Source: Dermanyssus gallinae
Lineage: Eukaryota; Arthropoda; Arachnida; Mesostigmata; Dermanyssidae
Assembly (NCBI GenBank): GCA_003439945.1
Contig: QVRM01004774.1
Span: 248,001-312,000, forward strand
Reading direction: 5' to 3'
Length of the DNA stretch: 64,000 nucleotides
Positions 46,701-59,181 of the stretch are shown piece by piece (the first letter of the stretch is position 1; each line of letters opens with the position of its first letter). Below the pieces are notes generated by a model. It had not been told where the DNA came from, made no database searches, and saw nothing but the letters and a program-made list of their open reading frames with translations. Position numbers and translations under genes: made by a program.

Positions 46701-48423
46701 CGCGAAACATCACCGCCAACCTGCTAGCCGGTCGACAACATTTGCCACAGCCACTAGACCCGAGAAGTTACGACAAGGTGCTCCTTGGATACGTAGCGGA
46801 AAAACCACGCAACGGAACGTTCGCTCTGCAACCGGTTCAGCCAAGCATTGTAGGCGGATTTGAGTTTGCATCTGATCCGCGAGACGATATTGGCTTTGAG
46901 CAGAGATCTGATCGATCAGACAAGTCCACTGCAAATGTCCTAGCTTCTTTTGAGAAAGTAGATGAGGATGACCCCCGAACGACGACCATTAGCAGCCGTA
47001 GCGGCAACAGCATTTCGACTGTGGCTAGCCGCCCGGTAACCAGATTAAACGCGGAGGAAGTTGGAACGGCTGGGCAGACGCTACCCGCTGCCGTAATCGC
47101 GCCCGCGAGCGCTGCTTTGAATATGCGGCGACAGTCCATGGTAGACACAACAAACATAACAACAGCACAAACAGCGGAAACAGCAGCAGCAGCAGCAACA
47201 ACAACAACTACAATAGCAGCAGCAGCAACAACAACAACGGCAACAAGAACAATAACGCGCTCTTCCCGTCCGACCACCGAGTCATCATATTTGACTATCA
47301 GCGAATCCATCTCAGCTTCCTCGGATCCATCGACCGCACCACCACCACCTCACGCGTTAACTATTACGCAGACGGCCAGCAAACAGAATAGAAGACCCAC
47401 CCGACTAGAACAGGCCGACGTTAAGAAAGTGCTAAACGAGGTACACTCGTTCGACGCATTGTCTCCGGAACGCCATTCGAATCAGCTCGTGTCCACGAAA
47501 GATCGCATTGACAGCAAAACGGATAGTCTTCCGCGGCAGATAGCTGCAACATCGTCGCCCCCACCCAAAACGCAAAACAAACCAACTACGCCTGCAGAGA
47601 TGAGGCTGGTTTACGACGGCCGTTTGAGACCGATGACCGAAAATGTCGATACGGCAACGGGACAGCGGCAGCGGGCAATGACAACAAAAGCCCTCCCGTC
47701 TTCGAGTGGTGAAGACCGGTCGCATGAAGTTGATCTAGATATGGCGCCGACTTCGACGACAACATCTCGGCCGCCCGCAAAAAACAGGGCTGCACAAAAA
47801 GTTAAAAATGGTAAACGCGTTCGCTTTGAACCGACACAACGTCCGATACCGAAGGACGCGGATGTTGACGATGTAGACGAGGTGTTCGAATCGCTGCGGG
47901 CTAACGATAAACACGGATGCATCCAAAGGGCTATATGTGAATATGAAGCTGTCAAGAAAGTAAGAAGGCTCAACACAGTGGAGGAAAGTTTCGTCGATCT
48001 GTTTGGGTGAGAGCCGCCAGATTTGAGTAGTCCAAAGAGTTTTGAGCAAATTATTATTTTGAGCAAACATTTTGATATAATACAATAGGTACGATACAAA
48101 TGTATGGAGACAATTTTATGAACGATACAAATGAAAAGTTATAACAATAGAAATTACTATTGCGCATACCTATTGCATTACGATATGCTGATATCGTACA
48201 ACATGATACCTCTTACTTCTGCTACTGTTTTTATAGCGCTTTTTTAGCCTACGTGGCAGTATTTTGCCATGGTAAAGCGCCGGCTTAAGCGGGTAACGTA
48301 TCGTTTGAAAAATGGAAACGTTGCCTCAGAAAATAACTCATTATTAATTTTTGATTGTGCATTCGGTTGAATCTTGGCCTGCTGGGACACTTCACTGCTG
48401 GGGAAGGTTTACAAACACACACT

Positions 48424-48458
<35 letters not shown>

Positions 48459-50069
48459 GTTTTTCCAAATATTTGCAGGGTCCTATTTACATTTCTATTT
48501 TCAGATCACTAGGTATGAACTACATTTAGAGTAAAGCTGCAGCACACATCAACATATGGCTAACTAAAAGAGCACTTTGGGGCCATACCCCATGTAATGT
48601 ATTATAACAGTCACCACGCGTATGTATACAAAATAATTTACCTACTTTGGAATGACTACGATCGATTGCCTGGCTTTAATTAAAGGAGCGCATTATTTAA
48701 CGAATGTGTTCTGTTCATCGGCACACGTTCTCTGCGCTTTTTGGAGTTGCCCCGCTTGCAGGAGAACTACCCATCCGGAATTACATTAGGAAACCGCAGC
48801 TCAAAATCTACAATTCATTTCAGGTCGACGGTTCCCGAGCCGAAGGAGCAAGACCGTAGCACAGACAGCTACGCCTTCCATCGAGCCGCCTACATTGGCG
48901 ATCATTTCCAGGATCCCGCGTTATGCGCTCGCACGTATTACACCTGTTTGAAGCCACCAGCCAGTCTTGCTTCCACGTTCGCAAACGATGACCAGCCCAA
49001 CCCGGGTACTGCCGCCGCACCAGGAGTCGGGCCAATTCGCACGCCAGTTCTCCAGCCACCTTCGAGGGGATCGCCCAATCAACCCGTTCAGCCGATCGGT
49101 GGTGGTGGCATGCAATCGTGGATGCCCTACATGTTTCCGATGCCGCCCGGAGCCGTTCCAGCAGCTATACCTCCGAACGTCAGAGTTCGACCGGGCAGCA
49201 AGGCGACGCAGTTTCCTGACGGGACCCTGCTGATCGTCGAGCCACCCGACGACGCCCTTCCACACATGCCGATAATCTCACATCCCAAGCTGCCGGCGCC
49301 GCCACTTCCAAGTGGACTACCACCGCCGCCACTTCCAAATAGACTGCCACCGCCACCGCTGCTACCGTCTCTTACTAGAGACCCTGCCGTACCCATCGAA
49401 CAAGTGATCCTTCCACCCCATCCCCATGGGCCGGCTATCTTTGAAACCGAGGTTACTTTTACAGCCGACGGTAAAGGCCTCACGGACGTTTTGCCTAAGA
49501 TACCAAAGGTCCTCGACGATGGTATGAAACTTGCCCCGCAAATGATTGACCTCGTAAGCCACCTCCTCAAGCACGACATCCGCAGACCGTCAACGACAAC
49601 CAATAAGCACAACGATTTTATTCGCGATATTGTGAAGGAGGTCGTCATTGGCCACATTCACAAGCACTTCCAGAAACCGTCGAACACAGCGAATGGTCAC
49701 GATAAACCTCCACCACCCCCGCCAGCTGCTCCGGGGCCTATGCATTATCAGCCTCCAGCTCGCGCTCCAACGCATCCCCCAACATTCCCTGTTGCTCCTC
49801 CCGCGATACCGAAAACAACTCCTAGGCCCGTACCACCACCGGTTCCTCCGACTCCGGCCCCTATACCTATTCCACCACCTTGCAGTCCTCCAACCTGCTG
49901 TTACAACTGTCCACGGAAAACGATCAAACACATACATAAACACTTCGATCAGACAACAACGACGACGACGACTACGACGCGCAAGCCAAAAAAGAAAGCT
50001 GCACCGCCTAAGAAGGAACCTTTTCTAGTGATTGAAAAAGAGCCTTTTAGATTGGAAATTGGCAGATGA
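43719..50069 (+). CDS. Secreted Thr/Pro-rich protein with a split DM4/12-like domain, 3 (or 4) exons
   Basis: Model: exon 1 43,719-44,006, exon 2 45,032-48,006, exon 3 48,824-50,069; total 4,509 nt, 1,502 residues. ATG 43,719 opens a clear signal peptide (MRPAVAAWLLVLIVALYTQ). Exon 1 ends AAG|GTGAGT in phase 0; exon 2 begins after TACGTTACAG in phase 0 with LAFLTSLVKRRRRRRRR, a possible proprotein-cleavage site. Exon 2 ends TTTGG|GTGAGA in phase 2 and exon 3 follows CATTTCAG, also matching in phase. Exon 2 is Thr/Ser/Ala-rich and mucin-like. Across the exon 2/3 junction the protein reads CIQRAICE, later DLF, then SYAFHRAAYIGD and CARTYYTC. Its C-x5-C-E and C-x6-C spacing matches the arthropod DM4/12 family (about residues 1,045-1,135). 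Exon 3 continues Pro-rich with HIHKHF twice and a basic tail. The protein is probably extracellular or matrix-associated; its function is unknown. Within exon 2, 45,375-45,590 may be a further in-frame intron, giving 1,430 residues. The DM4/12 assignment is by motif only. Confidence 0.75.
44007..44078 (+). promoter_or_regulatory. Tandem array of five splice donors, 15-bp period
   Basis: The exon 1 donor AAG|GTGAGT at 44,007 begins a 15-bp tandem repeat. Each unit starts with a donor-like sequence: GTs at 44,007, 44,022, 44,037, 44,052 and 44,067, preceded by AAG, GAG, GAG, GAG and AAG. The first two are GTGAGT and the last three GTGCGT. Because 15 is a multiple of three, each later donor would add five residues (VSPVE, VSPVE, VRPVE, VRRVK) without changing phase. 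Strength should fall from the first two to the last three. Confidence 0.75.
44364..44551 (-). mobile_element. tRNA-derived SINE, copy 2, inside intron 1
   Basis: In minus orientation it reads the same family as copies at 29.5 and 54.6 kb: AGCCCGGTGG at the head, B box GGGTTCGAGCCCC, then the body with CATTTGTATTTATGGG and TCCGTCTATGAAGCAATGTG, ending in the T-run side at 44,364. It differs from the others by several substitutions and small indels. No target-site duplication is evident, so it is probably the oldest of the three. Confidence 0.85.
45375..45590 (+). other. Possible in-frame intron (216 bp) within exon 2
   Basis: AAAG|GTACGT at 45,374/45,375 is a near-perfect donor, and GAAGACACAG at 45,590 is a usable acceptor preceded by a (TTG)n run. 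The segment is 216 bp, a multiple of three, and contains no in-frame stop. If retained it encodes a strange run of about 45 mostly valine residues from (GTT)n. Removal would join TKG to AVQLAH cleanly. I favour splicing, but sequence alone cannot exclude retention. Confidence 0.5.
48007..48823 (+). other. Intron 2 of the secreted-protein gene
   Basis: Starts GTGAGA and ends ATTTCAG; 817 bp, phase 2. It interrupts the cysteine domain between its two cysteine pairs. It contains a (TA)n run at about 48,427-48,454 and no other recognisable feature. Confidence 0.75.
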
Positions 50070-50376
50070 CCTATATCAAAGGATATCTCATACATTCATT
50101 AAGTGATACCTGATCATGCCACTCTGTGGCTAGAACGCTGCCTGAAACGATAAAATATTAGCGGATGCTGCTACGCTAGTTACCTATGCACGTATAGGTA
50201 TGTCTGTTTGGGGCTAAAGCTAGTGTAAGCTTGGGTTGTTTCGATGCACCCTAGTTTAGTGACGGGGTCGGCCAGAGATAGGCGCTCAACGAAGTCATTT
50301 TATTTATTGGCGTCCTAAACCCAGTAACTTGCTGTAAAGTAAAATCAGTTGAAAAAATGTACATTTTCCAACCTAT

Positions 50377-50382
50377 AATAAA
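50377..50382 (+). terminator. Polyadenylation signal AATAAA
   Basis: First AATAAA after the stop codon of the secreted-protein gene, 308 bp downstream, giving a 3' UTR of plausible length. Cleavage would be expected 10-30 bp beyond. Confidence 0.5.
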
Positions 50383-50399
50383 TTTCATCATGACTGCCA

Positions 50400-51985
50400 T
50401 GAAGAGCACTTATTTAGATACAGGCAATAAGAGGGTTAGAATACGCTTTCCTCTCTGTATTTATAGAGTAGCATAAACCGGCCTCACGTGATGCCGCAGA
50501 TTAGCTTTTGTGTTTTTTACATTCTAACAACAACAACAACGGGCCCGGCGTTAACTAGACGCTTTGTCAAAAGTTCATTACTTTCGTGCTAGACGGTACC
50601 TCTATTGTCGTGTCCAGAAGCTGCCGCTTCACCTATCTTGTCTCATAGGGCTCTACTACATAAGTTTGAATGCGACTTCCACGTTCGCCGTTCAGTGTGA
50701 CCGTCCCGGTATCTTGTGCGAATTGTAGTTCCGCTATAGCAGCCGTGGTGGCGCGTAGCGTAGTGGATGGTGCGATGGAGAAAGAGTTCTCCGCCCCAGT
50801 AAAGAACGAGATAACATCGAATTGCCGCTACGAATGGTAACCTAACTACTGACGCGAAGAGAGATCGTGCGAATATATCACTTTTATCGGCAACAATTTA
50901 ACACAGCAGCGTGCCATATGTATTATGCGTTTCAAGACATGACACGACTATGCGGACCTAGTGCGAATTTACTACGGGTGCACGTAGTGATTTAATAGGC
51001 AATTTTGCGGTGGAGATTACAACTACTGTGTGAAAGACCGGAAACCTAAACGGAGCGCGCTGAGCCCACCAAGGAACCTAAAAAAACCAACGCGTCACAT
51101 CCCGAAACCACTTCCACCGAGGTCCGTTCCGATGACATGATTTGAAATCGAAAGAAATCATAGCACATCATCGCACTTTTTTCTGGTCAAGACAATACCA
51201 AAAAGTCGATTTTATGTTGGCAGAAAATGTACCCAACCGCCGGGCTGAATAAGGGTATAATGGGTATGACGGAGGCGTAGGTGGATATGGAAATTTACAA
51301 TCAGTTTTATACATTTACTTTTTAGGAATATATAAAAGAAATGCTACGTCTCTGGGGAATGCATCGCTTCTGTTGAAAGAGGCGGAAAGAAAACATAAAA
51401 ATAAAAGGTGTGCACATAGAGGAGAAGAAAAATACTATGTTATTACAATGCACACACACGCACTAGTTCATACTGAGAGATATCCTTACAAGTGCACATA
51501 GCCACTGCACGTAAACGTGGCCCCCTATAAGCATGAGATTGAGGAGATCTTCGATTTCGGGACTTTATTGGAAGGGGAAACCATCTTGAAGAAGACAATT
51601 ATGCACGAGGGTCAACGAAAGCAAAGAACAGAAGTGGCCAGAAAATTGGCGCCACGGTAAGACGCAATAGAGTCGATCAGAGAAAAGCCACTAGGGCAGG
51701 TACATGAAAGCAGAGCACTTTAGAGGAAGTGAGGAAGCGGGACTTAATGAGCACTGAACACTTGAAAGACGCGCTAGCGCCAGCTCCGTGTTTTTTTTTT
51801 AATACGCGTTCAAGGTCAGGAAGTACTTCAAGTGTTTATAGCAAAAGTTATATCTTGACACTGGTAGAGATCTTAAAAAGTACGAAAATCTAAAGAGATC
51901 TAACTACATGAAGATGCCAGGGAAGTAACACCTGGAAGCAAGATCTATTTGGAAATAGAAAGTTGACGTAGACCGCAGTCCGTTG
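50400..51985. other. Intergenic, no gene recognised
   Basis: Near 50,755-50,772 the sequence TAGCGTAGTGGATGG resembles a pol III A box, but no matching B box follows at proper spacing. The remainder up to 51.9 kb has no recognisable coding content, though 51.5-51.9 kb may belong to the retroelement fragment that follows. Confidence 0.45.
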
Positions 51986-51989
51986 CCGC

Positions 51990-52330
51990 GTGAATACATA
52001 TGGTAAAAACTATACAAGTTCCAAAACATCGGATGTACGCAATTGTTTTGGACCTACAGGCGGCGTTTGACATGACTCCTAGGTAAGGCTTACGCAGGAT
52101 AGATGGTGTGAGACGCATTCAGCTTCCGCAAAGAGTAGAGCAAAGCATAGACATCCGGCAACCACGTTTGCAGCCACGGCTTCTGCCGTTCTCTGTAGCA
52201 CACCGACAATTTGCACAAACCCTACGACGGACGCTTATGTATAAGCCATAGCCAGGCAAAGTGTATATGTATTGCGATAGATACAGTTTCTCTGTGTCCC
52301 TAAGGATCTTTGTTACCCACTTAAAGCGCT
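51990..52330 (+). mobile_element. LINE reverse-transcriptase fragment
   Basis: The plus strand at about 52,031-52,085 reads MYAIVLDLQAAFDMTPR, RT motif A of Jockey/R1-like elements (DLKAAFDxTPR). Downstream sequence is open with a few stops (LRRIDGVRRIQLPQRVEQS) and fits the following palm region. The remaining domains are not seen, so this is a short, separate fragment from the LINE at 52.56 kb. Confidence 0.5.
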
Positions 52331-53421
52331 AGTAAAAATCAAAACACTAACTGCTATACTCTCAATAAGAACAAACTGCTGTTCTCTAAAATGTTCTCTA
52401 TGGAAGCCTCCGCGCGATGCCCGTTGTACGCTATCATGTAATTAAGGTGTAAGACAAGCCAGACCTTCTAGAAGCTCGTGACCGGCTTGCACGGCAGCAA
52501 CAAACGCACCAGTACAAAAGCAACCGCAACATACTCAAGACAAGAAATCGCTATTTAAATTATTGCAACGGAACTGTGAAGGCATTAAATCAAGTTACCA
52601 ACTTATTTTTTTAGCTGAACAGTATGACGTGTTGGTCCTTACTGAGACATGGGCCACCAAACCCACAGTTGTCCCAAGTCGGTGTGTAATGGAATGTCCG
52701 GGTGTACGAACAGAGGCACCAAGGTAGAAAAAGTGGGGAAGTTGCAGTGTTGTTTAACGGCAAGCTCACTAGAGCAAAAACATGCTACAAAGAAGATAAC
52801 TGCGTAGTCCTGACAGGAACCGCCATCAACGTCATTATATCACGTCAATATATTCAAGTCATACAGAAGCTATTTCAACACTGCTGGAGTAGTAATTTAA
52901 TTAGTAATATGCTTCAGTATGTGGGTTATATCTACAGCTGAAAATTCGACCTTCGTCGCGCCTTAGGGACAATCTACGATTGACATATTTGCCACAAATG
53001 CTAACCCATGTCATGTCAGGTACAAGGGGGTGCAGGGGAAGACTATGGCGTTTGGTGCAAGGTGGCACCTACCCGATGCAATGGAGATATCAATTCAACC
53101 GCAATCTACATATCGCGGGCGGCCCCGTTTAAGTGCCAATCTGAATCTCAGCCTTCTGAATGTTATTTCGCGAAGCATATACCCAGTTCCAGATGTGATC
53201 AACGTGGAATTTTATGCCGTCAGCATTCAAAGTGTTATTACTGGTAGCGCTCGGCCAAAGCGAACAAATAGAAAGCACGCTCCATGGTACAATCAGGAGT
53301 GCGCTTCTTGCAAACATTATATGATTCAAGCAAATATTCTAGCAAAAATCAACCTGGAGTGAACGTATTTTTATATTAGATTAAGTCGGGATTATAAAAA
53401 AGTCGTATATATACGCCATAA

Positions 53422-53856
53422 GCCGCTTGTTTGGGATGCGACTATCACCGACACGCTCGTCCCGTCGAACCTGGAGGCCAGTGCATCTTCCGCTGGCTCC
53501 GCAGCACGCAAGGCTGAGCGTCTAAAGACCAACAAATATGCCCAGCTCGCCAACGAGTTCATTTTCGTGCCGCTAGTATTCGAGACACTCGGGGGGCCCG
53601 GCCCTGAGGCATGGTCGCTTTTACAGAAGATTGGCAAACAAATTGAACTAGCGACAGGGGAAAAAAGAGCACTTGAGTTTCTACTTCAGCGACTATCGCT
53701 GGCAGTTCAACGCGGCAATGCGGCAGCAATAATGGGCACAATGAGGGGCTGCCTCGAGGATAAGCTCGACTGGTAGCGCTCCCCACAAGCCCTAGTGTTG
53801 ATAGTTAATTACATCTCGCTGTAACACTTAAATGTCATTTTAATAAATATAGCTTT
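53422..53856 (+). mobile_element. Nested 5'-truncated R2-like element
   Basis: Encodes only the nuclease end of an RLE retroelement: PLVWDATITDTLVPSNLEAS, a KTNKYAQL block, EFIFVPLVFETLGGPGPEAW and QRLSLAVQRGNAAAIMGTMR, with a stop near 53,776 and about 80 bp of 3' UTR. It is flanked by a perfect 10-bp direct repeat, TACGCCATAA, at 53,412-53,421 and 53,857-53,866. The LINE frame resumes directly after it, so this is a genuine nested retrotransposition. It is better preserved than the 26-kb copy (one long open frame), hence probably younger. Confidence 0.85.
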
Positions 53857-54536
53857 TACGCCATAAAAGAATATGAAGAACGAAAGCAATGCAAGCTGCT
53901 CCTAGAAGCGCAACAACAACCTCATAAAAGGCTGCATACAGACAGGCGCGTTACTGCGTGTCTTATCCCGCACGATATATTAAATGCTCATTTCCTTTAA
54001 ATGTTTGCCAGTGCCATAATCGGTGCGAGCTGTGCTCTTGTGGTAATGCCAGTGTGGGACCAGCGCGTCACTGAAGCCCGTTAAGCCCTATCGCGGCTCC
54101 TTAGTAATTCCGAAGTTATCGACTCAATAATGAAAGCACCGGCCGGGAAGGCTCCGGGGCCCGATTTGGTCACAAATGAGTATCTCAAACAAGCGATTCA
54201 CCTCGCGAGGTGATATAAATGCCCTAACTACCCTCAGAATGGAAAACCAGCCTCCTTAGCATTATCCCTAAAGAAAAAGCGGATCCGTTAGCTCTTTTTT
54301 GTTGGCTGTATTGGTGGACTTTAAAACGGCCTCTGATACGGCCGCACGAGCGATTATACTTGACAAGCTGGCTTTTTGGGGGATCTCAATGAATACATTA
54401 GAACTCAATAAAGACATTTTACAGAAAGGAAAAGTTATCATAGATGATGTGTCCGCTAAACACGTGGCTATCTTACAGACCACTGGTGCTGCCCAATGTG
54501 ATAGTCTTAGCCCCCCGCTGCTTTCGGTGCTGGTGA

Positions 54537-54721
54537 AAAAAAAATCCTTTCGGGGCTGACTCTCAGCCAAGATTTAACGTCCATGGGACTGCTTTTCGCA
54601 TTGCTTCATAGACGGACCCCCATAAAAACAAATGTGCAACGGTGGGGTTTGAACCCGCGCACCTATGTGTCTCCTCCGGTCGCGAGGCGCAGACGCATGC
54701 CACCACGCCACCGGGCTCGAC
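54537..54721 (-). mobile_element. tRNA-derived SINE, copy 3, inserted in the LINE RT
   Basis: Minus orientation, same family as 29.5 and 44.4 kb, with head AGCCCGGTGGCGTGGTGGCA, a B box with one change (GGGTTCAAACCCC) and a terminal T run at 54,537. A perfect 13-bp duplication TCGGTGCTGGTGA flanks it (54,524-54,536 and 54,722-54,734). It separates RT motif B from motif C of the host LINE. Confidence 0.93.
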
Positions 54722-55735
54722 TCGGTGCTGGTGAGCGACCTTCCTGAAGAGATGCGGAGTCGACACTCGCAGGTAGACGTCCTTATGTATGCAGACGACT
54801 TGGTGCTATACTCTCGTAGCCAATTTTATCTGCAACAATCCCTTGCGACCCTTGCAGCATTACGTCCACCGAAACAAGTTAATGATACATATAAATAAAA
54901 CAAAGGCATTGATGTTTAGATGTGGAGGGAAATTGGCTGGAATCAACGAACTTCGCTTAGGTTCAAAAGCTCTATAATTTTTCTATAATCTCCAACCTAG
55001 GGGCCATGCTTTTGTCTAGAGGTACAAAATTCTCGAGACACTTTGATGAGAGAATTCGGAAAATATTACAATCATTTTAAAGTATCCGAGACCTTCATAA
55101 ACTATTATAGGATATTGCCGTTCATCTCCTCAGCCTGAAGATTGGGCCTACTGCGTCTTACGGTATGCAAGTGATATGGCCGTATCTATTGAAGTTTACT
55201 TTTAAGGCGGTAGACCAAATCAAGGCAAATTATCTGATAAAGGCGCTAAGAGTCCATCGAACTAGTCCTAACGGATTTGTCTATTCACTGGCGTCGACTC
55301 CGCAATTTGTTGAAGATTTACAAAAAATACACGTTTCGCCGATAACTGCAGCTTTCAACGACTACATGTCTAAATGGGAGAATACGATGGCAGACATTGA
55401 CCCACACTTTTATGAAACTCAGGCAATAACGTGTAGCTCGTGGAAGCGCTGCAGTTACGAGAATATATACCTAACTGCACGATTTGCTGTATATGACTTC
55501 TACATAAAGATCTGTATTCGAGAGAAGTTTTATGAAATTTCCTCGTTTTGTGTGTGTGCAAAGTCTGCGGGGCACAGTGTGATTTATATCACCTTCAACA
55601 ATGCGATAGAGCAGTTCTGTTGACTCGACTTTTGGAACCGTGATGCATATACGTACACATAAATGCGTGCTTTCTCTGTACGCACAATATTGTAAACCAA
55701 CGGGTATCGGTTAATAAAGCTATTCTATTCTAGTA

Positions 55736-56099
55736 TTGGGCTACACACGAAATGAGTCTTAAGCTGTTTTGCTCACTTTGAGGCCATTTCTTATTATTAG
55801 GCCGCTAATAATTATATTATATCTCATTGATTGAAGCTTCCCGTCGCCTATCGGCCTGCTAAGCATCTACAAAAAAAAGTCAGTTCGTTTTTAGGGCGAA
55901 CAAGGGCCTTCGTAGCGGTGGTGTTGTTTTGCAATTCAAACTTTCTCGAAGCACGAGCTAGCAGCAGCAGCAGCAAGTTAGCAGCATTCTTCTTAACATA
56001 ACCTACTCTAGCTTGCCTGGCTTGATTGGGCACACATCACATATGTGAATCGTTCGTAAGGTTCAAGCGTCTATATCGACGTCTAACCTAGTCATTAGT
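55736..56099. other. Spacer, nothing recognised
   Basis: Short AT-rich interval with a CAG/GCA run at 55,958-55,975. No feature supported. Confidence 0.6.
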
Positions 56100-57773
<1,674 letters not shown>

Positions 57774-57879
57774 GCTGGCACGTCGTTGTCGTCGTCGCTG
57801 ATGATACTGATGATCAGGTGTCTCCTAAGCATAAACAAACATCGTCGTCATCATGGACGTATCAGTTATCACACCTACA

Positions 57880-58210
57880 CTCCGCACGCCGGCATACGGC
57901 TGCTACAGCCGCACTCGCTCATATACCAGCTCTTTAATGCAAGGATGGCTGGCGAAGCATATAAGCATGTTCTTCGATAAGCACTCGTGGCCGCCTAGCA
58001 GTCTTTATTTAAATCCCCTGGATTACCATGCGTGGGGCGTTATTGAGCGAAAGTCTAGAAAAAGCTCAGCATAACCACAGATTTACTCACTGCCTGCTCC
58101 ATTCAGAGGCAGTTGCAAACTTTAATTAGAAGATTTTGCAAGTTCCCTATAAAAGGTTTTGGCTTCTAATTGAAGCGGTGACCCACGCAAACTGTGGTGA
58201 CATGGGACAG
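57880..58210 (+). mobile_element. Mariner-type transposase C-terminal fragment
   Basis: The plus strand reads SLMQGWLAKHISMFFDKHSW followed by PPSSLYLNPLDYHAWGVIER, the block around the third catalytic Asp of Tc1/mariner transposases (WPPxSPDLNPLDYxxWGxxE), here with SPD changed to SLY. Beyond a stop, the sequence still resembles the tail (TACSIQRQLQTLI, QVPYKRFWLLIEAVTHANCG). It is a dead fragment. Confidence 0.7.
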
Positions 58211-59147
58211 ACGCGTCCATTAGAATTGTCTCTACAGGCACGTGTAAATATTGTCACTTAAATATTTGGGTTTATCTGCGTACAACAGCTTTTTATTAAA
58301 TACTTCTTAGATGCTTTGAGTAGAGCTATTAAGAGTTTGGATTGTCAGGTGGCATGCTCCGCAAAATAGCTTAATGGTAATGTATGAACTTGGTCGTCGC
58401 AAAAGCTTATTGAGCTCGGAGCTGGCAGAACACAAACATAATGGCAAATACGATTTCACTGCTGTCATACGTTTAATATCATTCTATTAGTTATTTCTCC
58501 AGCCAGCTCATTAAATATTATTAGCTTTCCTTATCTACCAGTAGTTCCGGACGTATGTTGGGCTGGAGACAAAGGGTGGCTTTGTGGGTAATCCCCGAGA
58601 CATCACCCTCAACCGGGTCGAGTCCCACACGATCTGCAGGTTTTGCCCAGGTGTGTGTAGATGCATTTTGCCCATCCCATCTAAAGTCTAAATCTCAAAC
58701 AAATCATAAGACTGTCACTTCAAATTACACCTTACAATTTCGAACTGCACCTCTTCTCTCCATATCCGGCTAGCGGACCATTCTACAATACAAACGTCTC
58801 TTGGAAAAAATATAATTTCTTGCAGAACTAATTTCTCGAAAAGCTGAACACGAATCACTTAGCCCAACTTCTTTAAAAGAGACCCAATTGACTCAACGCT
58901 TACCTCCGTTAAGTTAACCTTACTTAGGCCTTGATCTATGTGCACTACTCTCGTGTTTTTCTACCTAACGCTAGCTCTAGATTAGTGTACACTGTTGCTG
59001 CTCCTCGCTACAATAATTTTTTTGCATATAATTTCCGCAGCGGGAATAGGAGTACTCTACATATTTGACACTTACTAGAACCCTTCATTTACAGCTGCCA
59101 CACCTAAGTGCGCAAATATATAGTATTTATTATTCAACTGTAGGGTT

Positions 59148-59181
<34 letters not shown>

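Larger units (their letters stand above)
52560..55735 (+). mobile_element. APE-type LINE, near full-length ORF2, decayed, with two nested insertions
   Basis: The endonuclease starts near 52,580 with NCEGIKSSYQLIFLAEQYDV followed by LVLTETWATKP, the APE-type nuclease signature. Its end reads RKHAPWYNQECASCKHYM (about 53,270-53,325). After a nested element (53,422-53,856) the linker resumes with KEYEERKQCKLLL. RT follows with APAGKAPGPDLVTNEYLK (near 54,140), motif A-like VDFKTASDTA (54,311) and motif B-like AAQCDSLSPPLLSVLV (near 54,490). A nested SINE comes next, and then the catalytic MYADDLVLYS with YADD at 54,788-54,799. The C-terminal region (55,160-55,620) shows SYGMQVIWPYL and WENTMADIDPHFY, like the 19-kb copy. 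It ends in TTAATAAAGCTATTCTATTC near 55,735. Several stops and frameshifts make it inactive. Confidence 0.85.
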
